Shown one piece after another: positions 1-11,176 of a DNA stretch of 64,000 nt. Position numbers and translations under genes: made by a program. Positions within the stretch are counted from its first letter, which is position 1. Each line of letters begins with the position of its first letter. The stretch is from Moniliella sp. 'wahieum' (taxonomy: Eukaryota > Basidiomycota > Moniliellomycetes > Moniliellales > Moniliellaceae), in assembly GCA_003971905.1 (NCBI GenBank), contig RSEE01000014.1, positions 806,001 to 870,000 on the forward strand, in the 5' to 3' direction. A model generated the notes under the pieces. It ran no database searches. It was given only the letters and a program-made list of their open reading frames with translations, and was not told where the DNA came from.

Positions 1-989
1 GCGCCACTGGCGCCATGCCTGCGTGGGCCCAGGCGCTGCCCCAGTGCCCGCCCACGCTCGGCAGCGGCCGGCACGACCGGGCTGCACACAGCTGCGCGCT
101 GCTGCCTGCCGGTCCCGGGCATGGGGCGACTGGGTTGTGGCCCGTCGTGCCCCCTCGCGTCCTGGCACGTCCCATCGGACCACGCCCGCCTACACCCTCC
201 CCGCGCCGGATCATGGATGGGATGGACGTTGGGGACGTTCGACGCCAGCAGGCCGTGGCTACGGTGGGCTAGCGGGCGATCTCGGTGGTCGGTCGTCACG
301 CGTCACGGGTCCCTAGCGTCACTCGCGTCACTGCAAGATGGGACGGTAAATTTCTCTGGAACGCTTGCCGTTTCCGTGTGGTTCTGCGTCCCCCCCCGTC
401 ACGCGGTGCTGGTTGCGCGGTAGGCAATAGGATGCCAGTCGTTGCCGCGTGCGTCTTGGCGTGGGCCGGGGCACGCGGGCGCCGGGCGGGCGCAGGCGGC
501 GGGGTCCATCTCCGACGACTGCACTCGCTCCTGGGTGCGGCTGATCGCACCCGCCTGGGTGCACAAGGGTGTACACTGTACCTGCGCCAGGCCGGCGTCA
601 CGCGTCACGCAGCTGCCACTGCGCCAGTGCTCCCTGCGCCATGCAGCCCCCGCATCAGCACGAGGCAGCCGCAGCGGTGGAGGAGTGAGATCTGAGACTG
701 GTGAGGTCATCGGCTGCCCGCTGCTGCCCCACCGCGCTGGCGCTGCCTCTGGGCCAGTGGATATTCGCTTGCCTTGGCAGGCCAGCGTCCAACGTCCAAC
801 GTCCAACGTCCAACGTCTGCCGGCTGCCGCGTTTCTCTCCCACGCTCACGGCTAAACCATAATCCCGTGCGCCACTGTCCATTTCACCTTTCACCTTGCC
901 CTGCTGTCCGGTACGCCCAGTAACTAGTAACTAGTAACCCCCCTCCCAACCAACAAGCGTGGCCACCATGCACATGGTACTCAATGGAT
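1..989. other. Left-end region downstream of the EDE1-like gene, no gene seen
   Basis: I see no convincing gene here. Open frames are short, overlap on both strands and carry no recognisable domain. The stretch does hold a short tandem repeat (CCAACGT units, about 786-817). It also holds two copies of a CACGCGTCACG-like motif (about 297 and 598) and an AGTAACTAGTAACTAGTAAC run (about 919-938) that recurs elsewhere in the window. It lies 3' of the minus-strand EDE1-like gene and may include its 3' UTR. Confidence 0.5.
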
Positions 990-3900
990 TCAAGTCAAAA
1001 TAACCGAGGCAAGGAGGACAGGTTGGTTGCCGGCATCCCAAACAAACACAGCACCCAGCGCGCTAGTGCGCCGCGGGCGCCGCCCACGTCCAGTCCGCCT
1101 CGGACGCCGGCAGCTCGGGCTTGCCCCCCGCCGCACTGGGCACAGCCCACGCATCCGCATCCGCCTCGCCCGCCCCGACGGCCGCTCGGGCATGACGTAC
1201 TCTTGGTGCAGACTGTCGTTGCTCTCCCGCGCCGCGGGTTGGGCAGGCGGCGCAGCAGGAGCGGCAGCAGGCGCAGCAGGAGAAGCAGGAGCAGCGAGCG
1301 TCGCCGGTGCTGGATCGGCAACGGTCAAGTTGGCAAAAGAATCGCCAAAGGCATCGTCAAACGAATGGCCGCCGCCCGGGATGCGGAAGGTAGGATCTTC
1401 GTCCTTGGTGGGCGCCTCGGGCGGCGGGAGGGAGGCAAACAGATCGTCAAAGCCATGGCTGGGAGCTGGTGCGGCTGGCGCAGCGAGTGTAGGTGTAGGA
1501 TCAGCAGCAGCCGGTGGCGGAGGAGGAGCCCCAAATGGATTCGTGCTCCTCTCCGACACGGCGCGGGTCAGGGCAGGCGGCGCGGGCGCCAGGTCCCGAG
1601 CTGGGTCCGCGGGTCCAGAAGCAGTCGCTGGCGTGGGCGTTGGCTCGCTTCCCGGCACGCTCCAAGTCGGAGCAGGGACGGAAGCCGATTCGGGCTCGGG
1701 CGTGGGCGTGAACGCGGGCTCAGGCTCAGGCTCGGTCGGTTCGGCTGGCACCGCCGGCGGGGCGTGGGCCGCACGGAGCGACGTGAGTTCTTCCCGAATG
1801 GGAGCGGCCGTGGTTTGAGCCAGGGCCATACGATGATTGGCCGACTTGACCTCGGCTTTATCCTGGGCCAACTGGTCCAGCAACTCAGTCTTCTCCTTCT
1901 CCAGAGCGGCGAGCTTGGCTTGCTGCTGGTCCACTTGAGCCTGGACCTGGCGCAAGCTATCGGCCTCCGCTTTGGCTTTGGCCTGCAGCTCCTCCACGTC
2001 AGCCTGGCTCGTGGTAATGTCCGCCAGGACGGTCCGGATCCGTTCGCGCATCTCTTCCATCGATTGCGTCTGGCTGGCCAAACTCGCCTCCAGCTCAGCA
2101 CGCTGCGCCTTGACCTTGTCCAACTCGCGCTCGGCAGCTTGCAGGAACACCGAGTCGGCCCCCGTCGGCGCCCCACGCTCCGCCCCAGCGCCCAAGCCCG
2201 AATTCACATCCTTGCTCTCCGGCCCTGCTCCCTTGGAAGACGGCGTGTGCGATACCGGACTCAGCGGGGACGGCACCGCTGCCGCCGCCGCTGCGCCCCA
2301 CGGGTGCGCCTCCCCAGGCGTGCCGAGGGAGCCAAACGGATCCTGCGCAGGCGACAAGGCGCCCGTAGCCTGGCGCGAAACGGGAGCGGGAGCAGCGGAT
2401 CCTGCGACCGAGGCTGGCGCCGCGGGCGAAGCCAACCCCGGTGCGCCAAAGGGCGCCTGTGGCGCGCCCAGCGCGGGGGGGGGATCGTCGTCATCCAAGA
2501 GAGAGAGCAGGTCCCTTGTTGGCTCGGGCACGGGGGCAGGCGCGGGAGGGGAAAAGGCACCCGCCGCTTGCCCCGTTCCTCCGCGCAGCGAGGGCGGGAT
2601 GAGCGAGGCGGGCAGCGCGGTGGGCACCTCCTTGCCCGCAAGACGGTTGTTGATCAAGTGCATCGCTACCGCAAACTCGTCGCGCGAGAGGGAGCCCGTT
2701 TGGGTCACGTCCGATAGATCCCTAGACACAAGCAAAACAAGCAAAACCTAACCGTTAGTCCCCTATTAGGCAAGACGCGTGTGTGCGTGAGGGGGGCGGG
2801 GGGCATACCAGACTCGGGCTAACGTTGCTTCGTCCAGCTTGGATTGCAAAAAGAACGGGACGACCAACGAGCCCTCCAACTGGCCCGTCTTGTCCGCATC
2901 CATCCCGTCGAAAAATTGGTTTGCACTGGCGCGTTCGGCGGGCGAGATGTCCCATGCCACGTCAGGCGCGGCGCCAAACTGGCTTCCGGTCGTCTGGGCT
3001 GGCAGCTGCCCAAGGCCAGTCGCCGAGCGCGGGGGGAAGGAGCCCGTGTATTGCGTGGCAAGCGGCGCCGGTCCGACCGACGGAGCGCGCATCGGTGCAC
3101 CCGATACACTGCCTGTGTACTGAGCGTGCAGCGGGGCCGGGCCGACCGACGCAGCGCGCATCGGCGCGCCCGACACGCTTCCCGTGTACTGCGCGTGTAG
3201 GGGAGGCGGACCGACCGAAGGCGCTCGCATCGGTGCGCCGGATACGCTCCCCGTGTACTGCGGCGGGATCGTACTGGGGGGCACGGTACCCGTGTACTGC
3301 GCCGAGACCGAGGCCGGGGGCATGTTGCCAGTGTACTGCGCGGGGATCCGAGCGCCCGCCGAGAAGCCCGTGGGAGGGCGGGAAGGCACAGTGGGACTGG
3401 CAGGGGTGAAGCTCCGGCTGGGCTGGGCCGGGGTGAACGTACGAGGCGGCAGAGGCGCACCAGCCACTTGTTCATACAGCTCGGGCGGCAACTGGCTCGG
3501 CAACGAAGTCAGGGTCCCATTCATAGTGGCTTGGATAAAATGCATGGCAATCGTAAAGTCCACCAGATCCAGCACACCCCGATCCCGCGTATCCGCCAAT
3601 GCCCAGATCGAGCCCAGCTTGTCCACCGGGAGCTGAGACTTGAGAAAGATGGCCTTGGCCTTGTCTGCGTCCAGCACGCCCCCGACGGGACCGGCATTGG
3701 CAAAGATGCGGGCAAAGCGGGCTTTGTCCGCGGCAGACACGCTGTCCGCTTGCGGGACGGGGGAGGGGGGGGGTGCCGCCGTGCGCGGAGGCACGGGCGG
3801 CGCCACAGACCGAGATCGGTCGGCCGAGGCAGGATAGGTCACGCCTTGGAACACGGGCGCCGGGGCAGCGGGTGACCAAGGCGGGCGTGATAGCCTCGCC

Positions 3901-4200
3901 CTGCTGGGCATGGCCAATCAGACGCAGGCAGTGGCAAACCCATCGGCGGTAAGGAAGCCCACATTCTCCTTATCGGACACGGCCCAGATCTGGCCCAGCA
4001 CCGAGGGCGGCAGGCGCGACGGCGCAAAGAACTTGACCGCCTGGTCGCCGACCAGCACGCCGGTCTGTTCCGGGTCCGCCTGGGGCCAGAGGTGGTTGAA
4101 GGCGGCGCGCTCGGGCGGCGTCAGGGCTGGGGATGGACGGAGGGTCAGCAGCGGCGCGGGCGGCGGCGGGAGGAGCGGGCAGGAGCGTACCAATCGTCAT
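990..4200 (-). CDS. EDE1: EDE1/EPS15-like EH-domain endocytic scaffold
   Basis: Early-arriving scaffold of clathrin-mediated endocytosis at the plasma membrane; in this family EH domains bind NPF-containing adaptors. Three EH domains are visible in order: the first right after the start ([13 protein letters not shown]..), the second around 3480-3720 and the third around 2660-2950, split by an intron. Between EH2 and EH3 lies a 23-residue tandem repeat of the type [14 protein letters not shown] long coiled coil follows (about 1800-2150), then a Pro/Ala-rich tail with acidic FDDLF and FDDAFGD motifs. Modelled introns are 4127-4190 (leaving a 10-nt coding first exon, ATGACGATTG) and 2722-2808. 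Two compensating one-base shifts lie near 3930 and 3870, in and just after EH1. No C-terminal UBA domain is visible, so the true end may differ from the stop at 990. Confidence 0.88.
3043..3260 (-). repeat. 69-bp in-frame tandem repeat in the EDE1-like gene
   Basis: Three near-identical 69-nt units encode the 23-residue block [13 protein letters not shown](A/P)SVGP.PL.. between EH2 and EH3. Degenerate QYTG copies flank them on both sides (about 3000-3340). Unit length is a multiple of three, so copy number can vary without breaking the frame. QYTG repeats between EH domains are familiar from fungal Ede1/Pan1-type proteins (from memory), so the block is a linker rather than an inserted domain. 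Confidence 0.85.
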
Positions 4201-4659
4201 CACGCCGCGGGCGAGGTGGTGGACTGGTCGAACGGAGGCGTGCTCCGGCGGAGCGCTGAGCCTCAGCGCTCAGGCTGAGCCTGAGAGCCTCAGCGCTCCG
4301 CTGGCAGCGCCGCTCAGATCGCGCGGCGGCTGCACAGTGACGTAATTGGACGTTGCAATGTTGCACGCGTGGCGGCCGCAGTACCAGTCGGCGACAGGCC
4401 AGCTGCCACGCTCGCTTCTCTACCATGCCATGTACCCCCCCCCACCTATCAAGCGCACACAACACAGAGCCACATGTGGCCAGTGTGTTCAGCCAGGTCT
4501 GCATTAAGGAATGGAAAGGGGACGGAGAGGAGGCGTGGGCACTGCTACGGCAGTCCGCACGAGCGGGGCTAGTGTACAAGGCAGGATGGGACAAGCGTGC
4601 CCCCACAATTTCCAGTCGCAGCGCGGCGGCCGCCACGGTCGGACGCATGGCCCAAAAAG
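4201..4659. promoter_or_regulatory. EDE1 upstream region with two perfect palindromes
   Basis: This 459-bp gap separates the 3' end of the fibrillarin gene from the start of the EDE1-like gene, both on minus. About 50-70 bp upstream of the EDE1 start are two adjoining perfect inverted repeats: GAGCGCTGAG-C-CTCAGCGCTC at 4251-4271 and CTCAGGCT-G-AGCCTGAG at 4270-4286. They could form hairpins or bind a dimeric factor; no function is demonstrated. No gene was seen in the remainder. Confidence 0.5.
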
Positions 4660-5654
4660 CTAGGCGTGGCGCTGGTACTGCGCCACCAACATGGCATGAT
4701 CACGCTCGTACGGCTCCAGCGTCAATTGCTCCCGCGGCCGGAACATTTCGCCCTGGAGCTTCTTGACCTCGGAGGCGAACACGGCCTCGGCCGGCGCGGT
4801 CGAGTCGATGCAGGAGGCCTTGATCGAAATCACCACATGGCCCCCATCCTTGAGGAAGTAGTGCGCATTGAGAGCAACAATGCGAGCCTGGTCGGGCTGG
4901 GCCACGTCGGCAAAGATCACGTCGACCGTGTCAACGAGCATGCGGTATTTTTGTGGGTGCCGCGCATCCTCGATAATCGGGATCACGTTGGTCCGCTTCT
5001 TGGCCATGTTGATCAGGTCACGCCCACTCCGGTGCGAAAACTCGACAGCGTACACGACGCCCGTCGGGCCAACCACATCGGCAACGTGCGAGACCGACGT
5101 GCCCGAGGCAGCACCCAGGTACAGCACCTTGGCACCGGGTTGGATATGGATGTGGTCCAACCCACCCAGGATCCCGGCCGCCAGCTTCGAACGGAACGGG
5201 TTCCACACACGGTACTCCACATTGGCACCGGGCACACCGTCGTCCTGCACCACATCCACAGAAATGCGCTTTTCGCCATAGACCGAGTCACCGGGCGCTA
5301 GGTTCTTGGTCACAAGCAGATGCTCTTTGCCCTCGGCAATAAACACACCCGCGTGACGGTGAGGCTTGACAATCACCTTGCTGCCTCCACGAGCGCCGCC
5401 ACGGGGGGCACCACGACCACGGGGGGCCCGCGCCCTCCGCGAGCACCACCACGAGCACCACCGCGCGCACCTGAATAATACAAAAAGGCGGGTCAGTTCC
5501 CTGCCCACACCCACCAGCAAGGTCAATGCCAATACGTACCACGACCACCGGGTGCAACACGGCCACCACCGCGGCCGCCACGACCGGGGGGACCCCCGCG
5601 CCCGCCACGGAATCCCCCGCGCGCACCACCACGTCCACGGTCACCGAAAGCCAT
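4660..5654 (-). CDS. NOP1: Fibrillarin, box C/D snoRNP 2'-O-methyltransferase
   Basis: Nucleolar S-adenosylmethionine-dependent methyltransferase of box C/D snoRNPs that 2'-O-methylates rRNA. The protein starts [18 protein letters not shown] and has a glycine/arginine-rich N-terminal tail. The fibrillarin fold follows: [20 protein letters not shown], the SAM-binding region around [17 protein letters not shown], then [15 protein letters not shown]. It ends at [18 protein letters not shown] and stops at 4660. One intron at 5471-5539 (gtacgt..attcag) splits the GAR domain. A single one-base shift lies near 5425 in a run of G and C; beyond it the frame is open to the stop. Family assignment is very secure. 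Confidence 0.95.
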
Positions 5655-5896
5655 TAGGAAAGAAACGCAAGTATGTCGAACGAGCGGGTGGAGGCGTGGG
5701 TTCGTGCCAAGGTCGGAAGCGCCGGCAGTCCCAGCCAGAAGAGCACGGCAAAGAAATTTTGGCGCGGGCATTCCGCCCGGGGCGGCGCGGAACCAGGGCT
5801 GCAACATTGAAATGACACGCCGCGCCACTGGGCGCCGGTACACAACACGGCCGCTCAACAACGCGCTCCCCAGCTCAAGCAACCACCCCGCCCACC
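5655..5896. promoter_or_regulatory. Divergent promoter between fibrillarin and gamma-tubulin
   Basis: Only 242 bp separate the fibrillarin start codon (minus, 5654) from the gamma-tubulin start codon (plus, 5897). Both core promoters and both 5' UTRs must therefore fit here. I see no clear TATA box; the stretch is mixed GC-rich with a GAAATTTTGG segment near 5752-5761. Shared regulation of the two genes is possible but is an inference from spacing alone. Confidence 0.6.
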
Positions 5897-7447
5897 ATGC
5901 CGCGCGAGCTCATCACGATCCAAGCCGGCCAGTGCGGCAACCAGATTGGCGCTGCGTTTTGGGAGCAGCTCTGTCGTGAGCACGGCATTACCCAGGACGG
6001 CACCCTGGCTGAGTTCGCCACTGAAGGCGCGGCAGGCGACCGCAAGGACGTGTTTTTCTACCAGGCCGACGACGAACATTATGTCCCCCGTGCCATCCTG
6101 GTAGACCTTGAACCGCGGGTGATCCAGAACGTGACCAGTGGCGCGTTCAGCAAGTTTTACAACCCTGAGAACATCTTCACCTCCGAGGACGGCGGCGGTG
6201 CGGGCAACAATTGGGCCCAAGGGTACTACGCTGGTCAGAAAGTGGCCGATGAGCTGATCGAGATGATTGAGCGCGAGGCCGATGGCAGCGACAGTCTTGA
6301 GGTGTGTTCTTGCCTCCTCCACAAATGCGGAGCTCGGTGCTAACCTTCCATGTTGTTGCTAGGGATTCACTCTGCTCCACAGTATCGCCGGCGGTACGGG
6401 TTCCGGCCTGGGGTCCCATCTGCTTGAAGCGCTCAACGATGCCTACCCCAAGAAATTGATTCAAACGTACTCGGTGTTCCCCAACATGTCTGGTAATTCC
6501 GATGTTGTGGTTCAGCCCTACAATTCGGTCTTGACTATGAAACGCCTGGTGGACAATGCCGACTCGGTTGTCGTGCTGGACAATGGGTCGTTGGGTCGGA
6601 TCGCCAGTGACCGCCTCCACTTGCACGAACCTAGTGTAAAGTACGTATTCCCCCGCCATCGCTTTTTGTCCCCGCATCCTGCTGACTTGGAGCCCTGCAG
6701 CCAAATGAACCAGATGATCAGTACCGTGATGAGCGCTGCGACGTTGACGTTGCGATACCCAGGCTACATGAACAATGAGCTGGTACGCCCCCCTCCCCCC
6801 CTCCCCCTCCTCCCTCGTTGGTGTGTTTAGCTCAAGTGGGCTAACGGTATGGATCTTTTAGGTGGGAATGATGGCCTCGTTGATCCCCACGCCAAGGTGC
6901 CACTTTTTGATGACCGCTTACACGCCCTTCACTGCCGATACGGTGGACCGGGGTAAGGCGATGACCAAGACGACCGTGTTGGACGTGATGCGAAGGCTGC
7001 TGCAGCCCAAGAACCGGATGGTGAACATGCAAGGCGCAAGCAAGTCGGCCTGCTACATGTCCATCATGGATATTGTGCAGGCGACGTGGACCCGCGCGAG
7101 GTGCACAAGAGTCTGCTCCGCATTCGCGAGAAGCACTCGGCCTCCTTCATCCCGTGGGGGCCCGCGTCGATTCAAGTTGCGCTGGCCAAGCGGAGTCCCT
7201 ATGTGCCGTCGAGCCACCGGGTGAATGGGTTGATGCTGGCGAACCACACGGGGATTACGGGCATGTTTAAACGGATGGTGTCGCAGTTTGACATGCTCTA
7301 CAAACGCAACGCCTTTATCGAGAACTACAAGAGAGAACCGGGCTTTTCCATCTCGGAGTTTGACGAGGCTCGGAGACGGTGCTGGAGGTGATTCAAGAGT
7401 ACCGGGCAGCGGAGAGCCCCGAGTACATCTCGGGCAAGGCGGTGTGA
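5897..7447 (+). CDS. TUB4: Gamma-tubulin, microtubule nucleator
   Basis: Core of the gamma-tubulin complex that nucleates microtubules at the spindle pole body. The start [18 protein letters not shown] and the segment [18 protein letters not shown] are typical of gamma- rather than alpha- or beta-tubulin. The GTP-binding signature [10 protein letters not shown] lies in exon 2, and [18 protein letters not shown] in exon 4. Modelled exons are 5897-6301, 6363-6640, 6701-6782 and 6862-7447, so the introns are 61, 60 and 79 bp. Two one-base shifts interrupt exon 4, near 7080 (GGG read as GG before [12 protein letters not shown]) and near 7373 (before [18 protein letters not shown]). With both allowed for, the length matches the roughly 450-residue family. 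The stop is at 7445-7447. Confidence 0.95.
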
Positions 7448-8226
7448 ACAAGCAGATGGGTTGTTCGACCATTGTTAGTATTGCGTGTATACCTCCTATA
7501 TGATGTTGCTGTCGATAATCGCTCTGTATCTACCTTGGAAATCAACTGCGGCGGGGATAAAACAGAACAGAGCCGGTCCAGTGGTTTGCGATGAGAGCTG
7601 AGATGCGGCGAGAAGAAGGACGATTAATCCCCAGATGGCCTGAGCTCATGCACGGGGAGGTAAGATCTGGATGAGATCCAAGCGACCATCAAGCCGAGTC
7701 CACCATTCGGACCGCCAAACGATGGAGGGACGCTTCCTTGATCAAAAGAAGGTAATTTCTCTGCTGGCCGCTATACATATGTCCACAACGATCGAGTCCC
7801 GTAACGGTGGGGTGGGTGCCAGTGCACAAGGGTCACGCCTGTGGCTACTGCCGTTTCTTTCAGGTAGGCAGGGCAGGGAGTCTAGACACTCTGCCCCCTT
7901 CAAGTCCAAGTCCAGCGCCCGTACCCTCGCTTTCACTGTCACCCTCCTCACCCTCACCCTCTCTCCCTCGGTAGCCGTGACGCGCGACGGGGGCAGCGCA
8001 CACGCGAGACGGCTGGACCCGGCGGAAAGAGGCCCCCGGCCAACGAGCGCAGCGCACACACGCCCAGCCAATTGCAACTTTCACATCCAGGATGCGCACC
8101 CGATTGCTCGCCGCGGAATTGGATCCAGATCGGGTTTCCGCTGAAGTGACGTTCGACGGCGGCTGGCCCACCTCCTGCAGCGAAGCGCCTCGGCCACCCA
8201 CCCATCACTACCACCCTCCCATCCTC
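7448..8226. other. Intergenic region between gamma-tubulin and RPN3
   Basis: This 779-bp stretch has no supported gene and must hold the gamma-tubulin 3' UTR and the RPN3 promoter. A pyrimidine-rich tract (about 7920-7970, many CTC/CCT) lies about 260 bp before the RPN3 start. Open frames on both strands have no recognisable domain. Confidence 0.45.
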
Positions 8227-9991
8227 ATGGCGTCCGACAAGAAGGAGGAGCCCACCGCGCCACCCACACCGCCCCGAGGCGCCCAAGGTGCCGCCGGAGA
8301 GCGAACTGCTCTTCCTGCTGCGCCAGAACCTTGCTCTGATCGAACGCAGCGTCACTCTCCTCGAACCCCGCTTCACCGCTCGTGTCCTACGCACCATCCC
8401 CTACACGCGCAAGCGCATCGATGTGTGGCCAAGCGTGCTTGCCACGGCAGTCTCGGAAGGCATTTCTAAGGGTATGTTTGATTCTCCGAGAAATAGAAAG
8501 GGTCCAACTCACCACCTGCTTTCTCTTCTCTGCAGATTCCCCCCTCAGGGCGGAGCTCCTGAGTGTGCTTCCCGAGCCATACGTGCACAAGCCTGTGGAG
8601 CCTGTGGAGCCCGCGGAAAAGGATGCAATGGACGTTGATGACAAGCCTGCTAAGGGCGACAGCGCTGTGGAAAAGGGGCCAAAGACGATTGAGGCTGAGA
8701 AGGAAAAGGAGAAGGAGAAGGAGAAGGCCAAGAAGGAAGCCGCCAAGAAACAGCTCTTTGAGCAGCCCCACCAGCCTATCCTTGAGGCTGCTTCGGAACT
8801 GGAGACGTACCTCAGTCTCTTGGTTTCGATTTACCTCTTGGACTACCGCAAGTACGAACAGGCGCTTCAGTTGCTCCGTTCGTCGCGGCCCTTGTAGCCA
8901 AGAACCAACGTTCGCTGGACCTCCTCGGCGCCAAGATTATCTACTACATTGGCCGTTCAGTGGAATTGATCAAGCAACACCTCAACCTAGGCTCGGCCTT
9001 GGCGGGCGAGCGCGACTTTTTGTTGGACGCCCACCGCACTGCGTCGCTGCGCCATGACGCCGAGACACAGGCGACGATCATCAACTTGCTTCTGCGCTAC
9101 TACTTGGTTGAATCCAACTTGTACGACCAGGCTGACAAACTCGTTTCGCGTGCGCCCTTCCCCCGGGCCCAAGTATCCAATGGACAAATTGCCCGGTTTG
9201 AGTACTACGTTGGCCGTATCCGTGCCGTGCAGCTCAACTATACCGAGGCGCACGAACACTTGCAAAGCGCCATTCGCCGTGCCCCTCAGCCAGCCGTGAC
9301 GCCTGCAGGTGCTACACCCGGGACGGGCCCGGTGTACCAGAGCGCTGCGGGCTTCCTCCAATCGGCGTACAAGTTTTTCGTCGTTGTTGAACTCTTGATG
9401 GGCGACATTCCTGACCGCAGCATCTTCCGTATTGACGCACTCAAGAAGCCTCTGACCCCGTATCTGGAGATTGTCCAAGCGGTGCGGATCGGTGACCTGT
9501 CCGTGTTCCAAGCCGCCTTGTCGCGGTACGAATCCTTGTTCAAAGCGGACAAGACCTTGTCGCTGATTATTCGCCTGCGACACAATGTCATCAAGACGGG
9601 CATTCGCATGATTTCCTTGGCGTACAGCCAGATCTCACTCAAGGACGTGACACGCAAACTGGCTCTTGAGAGCGAAGAGGATGCCGAGTACATCATCGCC
9701 AAGGCGATCCGGGATGGGGTGATTGAAGCCAAGGTCCACCATGAGGAAGGGTACATGGAATCGAGGGAAAAAGTCGACATCTACACTACCTCGGAGCCCC
9801 AAGTGCAGTTCAACCAGCGGATTGCCTTTACGCTCCAGCTGCACAACGAATCACTCAAGGCAATGCGTTACCCTCTCAACCACCACAAGGCGGAGCTGGC
9901 CAAGGCAGCGTCGGCGCGCGAGCGCGAGAGAGAGTTGGCCAACGAAATTGCGGATGCGGACATGGACGATTCGGACGACGACTGGCTGTGA
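8227..9991 (+). CDS. RPN3: 26S proteasome regulatory subunit Rpn3 (PSMD3)
   Basis: PCI-domain subunit of the 19S lid, acting in cytosolic and nuclear proteasomes. The N-terminus is MASDKKEEPTAPPTPP, followed by SELLFLLRQNLALIERSVTL. The region EAASELETYLSLLVSIYLLD precedes the helical repeats. The PCI region contains LSLIIRLRHNVIKTGIRMIS and YSQISLKDVTRKLAL. It ends in the acidic tail ADADMDDSDDDWL, with the stop at 9989-9991. The intron is 8472-8535. One-base shifts lie near 8278 (a C run) and near 8885. Unusual is a Lys/Glu-rich insertion (about 8690-8745, KEKEKEKEKAKKEAAKK) in the N-terminal third. Homology to human PSMD3 is clear over most of the length. Confidence 0.93.
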
Positions 9992-10337
9992 GGAGCACCG
10001 CCGCGGTGAAGCACATGCTTTGTTGTCCGACATGCCAGAGACGAAAGCAATGCAGAAATCAGAACAGATGGCTGGCATATAGGTGGGATGGCTTCAAGGT
10101 GAGATGGAGATGCCTTGCCAACGAGCCCCGTTTCTGTAGGAGATAAAGAACAGACTCGGCCGAGTGTTTCAATGTTTCACTCTCAGCTGCTGGGTGTGGC
10201 GCAATTGGTTTTACTGTGTGGGTCGCATCCTCATAACATCGAGAGGCTTAATCTGTGCTTCTCAGGCCCGCCCCCCTGACTCACTACCTCCAGCCCCGGC
10301 TCATTGACTATCGTGTTGTTCACCAGCGCCCGACGTC
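9992..10337. other. Intergenic region between RPN3 and EMP24
   Basis: A 346-bp gap between two plus-strand genes. I see no gene; it contains the RPN3 3' UTR and the EMP24 promoter. No striking motif was found. Confidence 0.45.
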
Positions 10338-11176
10338 ATGCGTTGTGGTCTATCGCTTCTCTTTTGGTCTGCTGCTTCTACTTTCCTTTTCCCATGGTTC
10401 TGTTCGCTCCTTATTCTGCCCAAGGTTGCAGCCGTCATGGTTCACTTTGACCCCCCGGGCATGGGCACACAATGTTTTTTCGAAGACCTGCACATTGGCG
10501 ACCAAATGACGCTTACTTGGCAGTCGACGCTCTGCAGCTGGACCAAACTTCCTGATGTGTTCCTCGCTGACCCGTCGGACGAAATCCTTTACACTATCCA
10601 CCACGCCGATACAGGTTCTTACTCCTTCGTTGCCATCTCGATGGACGATATACATACTGCTTCAGCGATCCAGAACATGGCTGCGCGTCTCGGGTAAGAT
10701 GGTCAAGTACGTATGACCCGATTTGAGGCGCCACTTGATTGCACTCTTGGTTTCTGACGCGTCAGGTGTGTTGCCCATTACTAGCTTCCACGTTCACGGC
10801 ATCATTTATGTGCCCAAGGACGAACTGATGGCGCCGCTGGAGAAGGAGGTTCGCGACTTGTCGAAGCCATCAAGGGCATCAAGGACGAACAAGAGTATCT
10901 TGTCATTCGCGACCGCATCCACCAACTCACAGCTGAATCGACCCGCACTCGTGTCGCTTGGTGGTCCCTGCTTGAAAGCGTCATGCTACTGGGGCATGCG
11001 CCGTCCAAATCTTCTTCATTCATCGGTGTGTATTCCCTCTACCTATGCTCCGGGCGGCTGATCAGGTGATCAAGCGAGGGTGGGCGGGGCGTCAATGGAA
11101 CTAGGGTAGGATGCGGCATGTGCTAACCCCCTGATACACGGTTCACAGGCACTTTGAAGTCCGGCGGTACATTTGA
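10338..11176 (+). CDS. EMP24: p24-family (EMP24/GP25L) COPII cargo receptor
   Basis: Type I membrane protein cycling between ER and Golgi in COPII/COPI vesicles. An N-terminal hydrophobic signal (MRCGLSLLFWSAASTFLFPW) is followed by the GOLD-domain hallmark CFFEDLHIGDQMTLTW and by GSYSFVAISMDG. The coiled coil has PLEKEVR and EQEYLVIRDRIHQLTAEST. The end HFEVRRYI, spliced onto QIFFI, resembles the FFEVRRVV tail of human TMED2. That favours the p24-beta (Emp24) branch over Erv25 or Erp types. Likely introns are about 10707-10784 and about 11024-11149. One-base shifts interrupt the frame near 10648, 10690 and 10855. The stop TGA is at 11174-11176. Family is secure; subfamily is less so. Confidence 0.82.

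Noticed and set aside
984-2717. 577-codon plus-strand frame
   Set aside because: It is antisense to the EDE1-like coding region; Arg/Ser/Gly-rich composition is typical of a GC-rich shadow frame.
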